Origin: Pseudomonadota bacterium
Lineage (GTDB): Bacteria > Pseudomonadota > Gammaproteobacteria > SURF-13
Direction of reading: 5' to 3'
DNA: 32,003 bases
NCBI GenBank assembly: GCA_027624315.1
Contig: JAQBXX010000018.1
Coordinates: forward strand, 1-32,003
Part shown: in pieces, positions 29,116 through 32,003 of the stretch
Layout of the letters: every line of letters starts with the position of its first letter
Position numbering within the stretch: the first letter of the stretch is position 1
Translations under genes and position numbers: made by a program
The notes under the pieces: generated by a model
Told to the model about the DNA's origin: nothing
The model's database searches: none
The model's input: only the letters and a program-made list of their open reading frames with translations

Positions 29116-32003
29116 CACTGTCAGACCTTTCCATCCGTCGGCCGGTGCTCGCCACCGTGATGAGCCTGCTGCTCGTCCTGGTCGGCATCATCTCCTACCA
29201 GCGCCTCACGGTACGCGAATATCCCAACATCGACGCGCCTATCGTATCGGTGCGCACCGTATACACCGGCGCGAGCGCGGAAGTGATCGAAAGCCAGGTG
29301 ACACGCCCACTGGAAGACACTCTGGCCGGCATCGAAGGCGTCAAGACCATCAAGTCCACCAGCCGCGAAGAGGTGAGCCAGATCACGGTGGAGTTCGCGC
29401 GCACGCGCGAGCCCGACGCCGCCGCGAGCGACGTGCGCGACCGTGTTGCGCGCGCGCGCGCGCGGCTGCCTGACGATGTGGACGAGCCGGTAGTGGCAAA
29501 GATCGAAGCCGGCGCGCAGGCCATCATGTGGATTGCATTTTCCAGCGAGCGCCACAATCAGCTGGAGATCACCGATTACGCCAGCCGCATCGTGAAGGAC
29601 CGCTTGCAGACCCTGCCCGGTGTGGCGAGCGTCATCATCGGCGGCGAGCGGCGCTACGCGATGCGCATCTGGCTCGACCGCGACCGGCTCGCGGCGTATC
29701 AGCTCACACCACAGGATGTGGAAGACGCGCTGCGTAACCAGAACCTGGAAATCCCCTCCGGGCGCATCGAGAGCAGCCAGCGCGAATTCACCGTGCTCAC
29801 CGAGACCGACCTGCGCACGCCGGAACAATTCAACCGCATCATCATCCGCGAGACGGGCGGCTATCCGGTGCGCCTCTCCGATGTGGGCAGCGCCGAGATC
29901 GGCCCGGCGGATGAGCGCAACGCGGTGCGCGTGAACGGCAATCCGGCCGTGGGCCTCGGCGTGGTGAAGCAGTCCACCGCCAACACGCTGTCCGTGGCGC
30001 AGGCGGTGAAAAATGAACTGCCCAGGATCGCGGCGGCGCTGCCCGAAGACATGAAACTCAAGGTGGCGTTCGATCAATCGCTGTTCATCGAAAAATCCAT
30101 CGAGGCGGTGCTCATCACCATGATCGAGGCGCTGGTGCTGGTCGTGCTGGTGATTTTTTTGTTTCTGCGCACGCTGCGCGCCACGCTGATTCCGATTGTC
30201 ACCATCCCGGTGTCGCTGATCGGCGCCTTCACTTTTCTCTATGTGATGGGCTTCTCCATCAATATCCTCACCCTGCTCGGGCTCGTGCTCGCCATCGGCC
30301 TGGTAGTGGACGACGCCATCGTGATGCTGGAGAACATCCAGCGCCGCATCGAGCATGGCATGGCGCCACTGGCGGCGGCGCTGGAGGGCAGCAAGGAGAT
30401 CGCCTTCGCGGTCATCGCCATGACGCTCACGCTGGTCGCGGTGTTTGCGCCGCTCGCCTTCTCCACCGGCAACACCGGGCGTTTGTTCACGGAGTTCGCG
30501 CTCACCGTCGCCGCCGCGGTGCTGGTGTCCGGCTTCGTCGCGCTGTCGCTCACGCCGATGATGTGTTCAAAAATCCTGCGCCCCGAAAAAAGCCACACGC
30601 GCCTGTATCAACTGAGCGAGCAGTGGCTGCTCGCGTTCAATCAGGGCTATCAGCGGCTGCTCGCGCGCGCACTCAATTGGCGTCTGGTGGTGATACTGAT
30701 CGGCGCCCTGGTAGCGGCGAGCAGCGCAGGGCTTTTTTTCATGCTCAAATCGGAACTCGCACCGCTCGAAGACCGCGGCATCCTGATCGGGCTCATGTTC
30801 GCGCCGGAAGGCTCCACCATGGCCTATACCGACCGCTACGCGCAGCAGGTGGAAGGGTTTTACGCCCAAGTGCCTGAGGTAAATACCTACTTCATGGTGG
30901 TCGCGCCCGGCCTGGAGCGGCCTAACCCTGTCACCATGGCGCTTTCGTTTGTAAATCTCAAGCCGTGGGAACAGCGCACGCGTTCGGCGCAAGAGATTGC
31001 GGCCGAGCTGGGACCGAAGATGTTCATGCTGCCCGGTGTGCTCGCCTTTCCCGTGAGCCCGCCGTCGCTGGGGCAAGGCTTCCGCAACCCGCCGGTGCAG
31101 TTTGTGCTGCAGGCCAATTCCTACGCTGAACTGCAAACGCTGGTGGACGGGATATTCGCCAAGGCGTCGCAGTTTCCGGGGCTGGTCAATCTCGACAGCG
31201 ATCTCAAACTCAACAAGCCGCGCCTCAGCGTGCAACTGGACCGTGACAAGGCCGCCAACATCGGTATCGGTGTGGATAAGGTGGGGCGCACGCTGGAGAC
31301 CCTGCTCGGCGGACGCCAGGTGACGCGCTTCAAGCGCGACGGCGAGCAATATGACGTGATCGTCAAACTGCGCGACGAGGAGCGGCGCGATCCCGGCGAC
31401 CTCACCAACATTTTCGTGCGCGGCAACGACGGCCAACTGATACAGCTCTCCAACCTGGTGCGCGTGCGCGAAGATGTGGCGCCCAAGGAGCTCAACCACT
31501 TCAACCGCCTGCGCTCGGCCACGATCAGCGCCAACATCGGTCCCGGACACTCGCTCGGCAATGCGCTCGACTTCCTGGAAAAGACCGCCAAGGACGTGCT
31601 GCCGCCGGGGACAGGCGCGCAGTTCTCGCTGGACGGCCAGTCGCGCGAATTCAAGGAATCGGGCACGGCACTGTATCTCACCTTTGTGCTGGCGCTGATC
31701 TTTATTTATCTGGTACTGGCGGCGCAGTTCGAGAGTTTCGTCGACCCGCTCATCATCATGCTCACGGTGCCGCTCGCCATCACCGGCGCGCTGTTGTCAC
31801 TCAAACTCTCCGGCGGCACGCTCAATGTGTACAGCCAGATCGGCATGGTGATGCTGGTCGGCCTCATCACCAAGCACGGTATCCTCATCGTGGACTTCGC
31901 CAATAAACTGCAAGAGCGCGGGCATGACGTGCGCGCCGCGGTGATCGAGGCCGCGGGCATGCGTCTGCGCCCCATCCTGATGACCACCGCCGCCATGGTG
32001 CTG
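29112..32003 (+). CDS. RND efflux pump, inner-membrane permease (HAE1-like), partial
   Basis: Proton-driven exporter, 964 codons visible and open at the right edge; about 1030 expected. GTG at 29112 starts TLSDLSIRRPVLATVMSLLL (first membrane helix). Porter-domain landmarks such as YTGASAEVIESQVTRPLED follow. The proton relay is D400-D401 in GLVVDDAIVMLENI and K921 in LITKHGILIVDF, the residues used in AcrB-type pumps rather than heavy-metal CusA types. The first gene pair member is the adaptor; any outer-membrane gene would be beyond the window. Drug specificity is not inferable. Confidence 0.94.
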   Translation, partial: MTLSDLSIRRPVLATVMSLLLVLVGIISYQRLTVREYPNIDAPIVSVRTVYTGASAEVIESQVTRPLEDTLAGIEGVKTIKSTSREEVSQITVEFARTREPDAAASDVRDRVARARARLPDDVDEPVVAKIEAGAQAIMWIAFSSERHNQLEITDYASRIVKDRLQTLPGVASVIIGGERRYAMRIWLDRDRLAAYQLTPQDVEDALRNQNLEIPSGRIESSQREFTVLTETDLRTPEQFNRIIIRETGGYPVRLSDVGSAEIGPADERNAVRVNGNPAVGLGVVKQSTANTLSVAQAVKNELPRIAAALPEDMKLKVAFDQSLFIEKSIEAVLITMIEALVLVVLVIFLFLRTLRATLIPIVTIPVSLIGAFTFLYVMGFSINILTLLGLVLAIGLVVDDAIVMLENIQRRIEHGMAPLAAALEGSKEIAFAVIAMTLTLVAVFAPLAFSTGNTGRLFTEFALTVAAAVLVSGFVALSLTPMMCSKILRPEKSHTRLYQLSEQWLLAFNQGYQRLLARALNWRLVVILIGALVAASSAGLFFMLKSELAPLEDRGILIGLMFAPEGSTMAYTDRYAQQVEGFYAQVPEVNTYFMVVAPGLERPNPVTMALSFVNLKPWEQRTRSAQEIAAELGPKMFMLPGVLAFPVSPPSLGQGFRNPPVQFVLQANSYAELQTLVDGIFAKASQFPGLVNLDSDLKLNKPRLSVQLDRDKAANIGIGVDKVGRTLETLLGGRQVTRFKRDGEQYDVIVKLRDEERRDPGDLTNIFVRGNDGQLIQLSNLVRVREDVAPKELNHFNRLRSATISANIGPGHSLGNALDFLEKTAKDVLPPGTGAQFSLDGQSREFKESGTALYLTFVLALIFIYLVLAAQFESFVDPLIIMLTVPLAITGALLSLKLSGGTLNVYSQIGMVMLVGLITKHGILIVDFANKLQERGHDVRAAVIEAAGMRLRPILMTTAAMVL

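Noticed and set aside
29121-30356. 411-codon minus-strand open frame
   Set aside because: Antisense to the RND pump, which is clearly coding and coupled to the adaptor.

Overview
The window is about 32 kb of a GC-rich proteobacterial chromosome that looks gammaproteobacterial. The evidence is zipA (known essentially from Gammaproteobacteria) in the order smc-zipA-ligA, the block tig-clpP-clpX-lon-hupB-ppiD, and ispB divergent from rplU-rpmA. A CbbY-type sugar-phosphate phosphatase beside a ribulokinase-like FGGY kinase hints at a Calvin-cycle autotroph; this is inference only, since no RuBisCO gene is in view.

Layout. 1-244: unassigned left edge. 245-6570 (minus): smc, zipA, ligA (chromosome condensation, division, DNA ligation). 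6750-9218: queF and the FGGY kinase on the plus strand, with convergent cbbY overlapping the kinase end by 27 bp. 9370-10472 (plus): dksA with a histone-H1-like tail, then a small membrane protein (DUF5665-like). 10617-10904 (minus): a DUF3579-like protein. 11125-19972 (minus): protein quality control, read right to left as tRNA-Leu, tig, clpP, clpX, lon, hupB, tRNA-Val, tRNA-Asp, ppiD. 20169-20894: rplU-rpmA with a clear promoter and terminator. 20983-22081 (plus): ispB and tRNA-Pro. 22258-25182: a scarred stretch with a duplicated tRNA-Pro 3' end, a flgL fragment, dtd, pip and an internally deleted restriction-helicase gene. 25183-27186 (minus): thiC with a TPP riboswitch. 27302-32003 (plus): a Pcm-like methyltransferase, then an RND efflux adaptor and an RND pump that runs off the window.

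The most unusual content is intergenic. First, three copies of a 130-165 bp miniature transposable element (10487-10616, 18391-18555, 23150-23300) have IS5-like inverted ends and intact 4-bp target duplications (CTAA, TTAT, TTTC). All three sit at the 3' end of a gene, and two carry a terminator hairpin whose stem is preserved by compensatory changes. Second, five copies of a composite repeat lie upstream of same-strand genes (DUF5665-like gene, ppiD, hupB, clpP, tRNA-Leu/tig). Each pairs a palindrome built on CAGGAG/CTCCTG, whose flanks covary and whose loop differs, with a GC-rich hairpin or G-run module that in three copies forms a perfect G-quadruplex motif on the transcribed strand. Third, PpiD lacks its whole parvulin domain. 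I found no CRISPR array, no intact transposase and no complete defence system.
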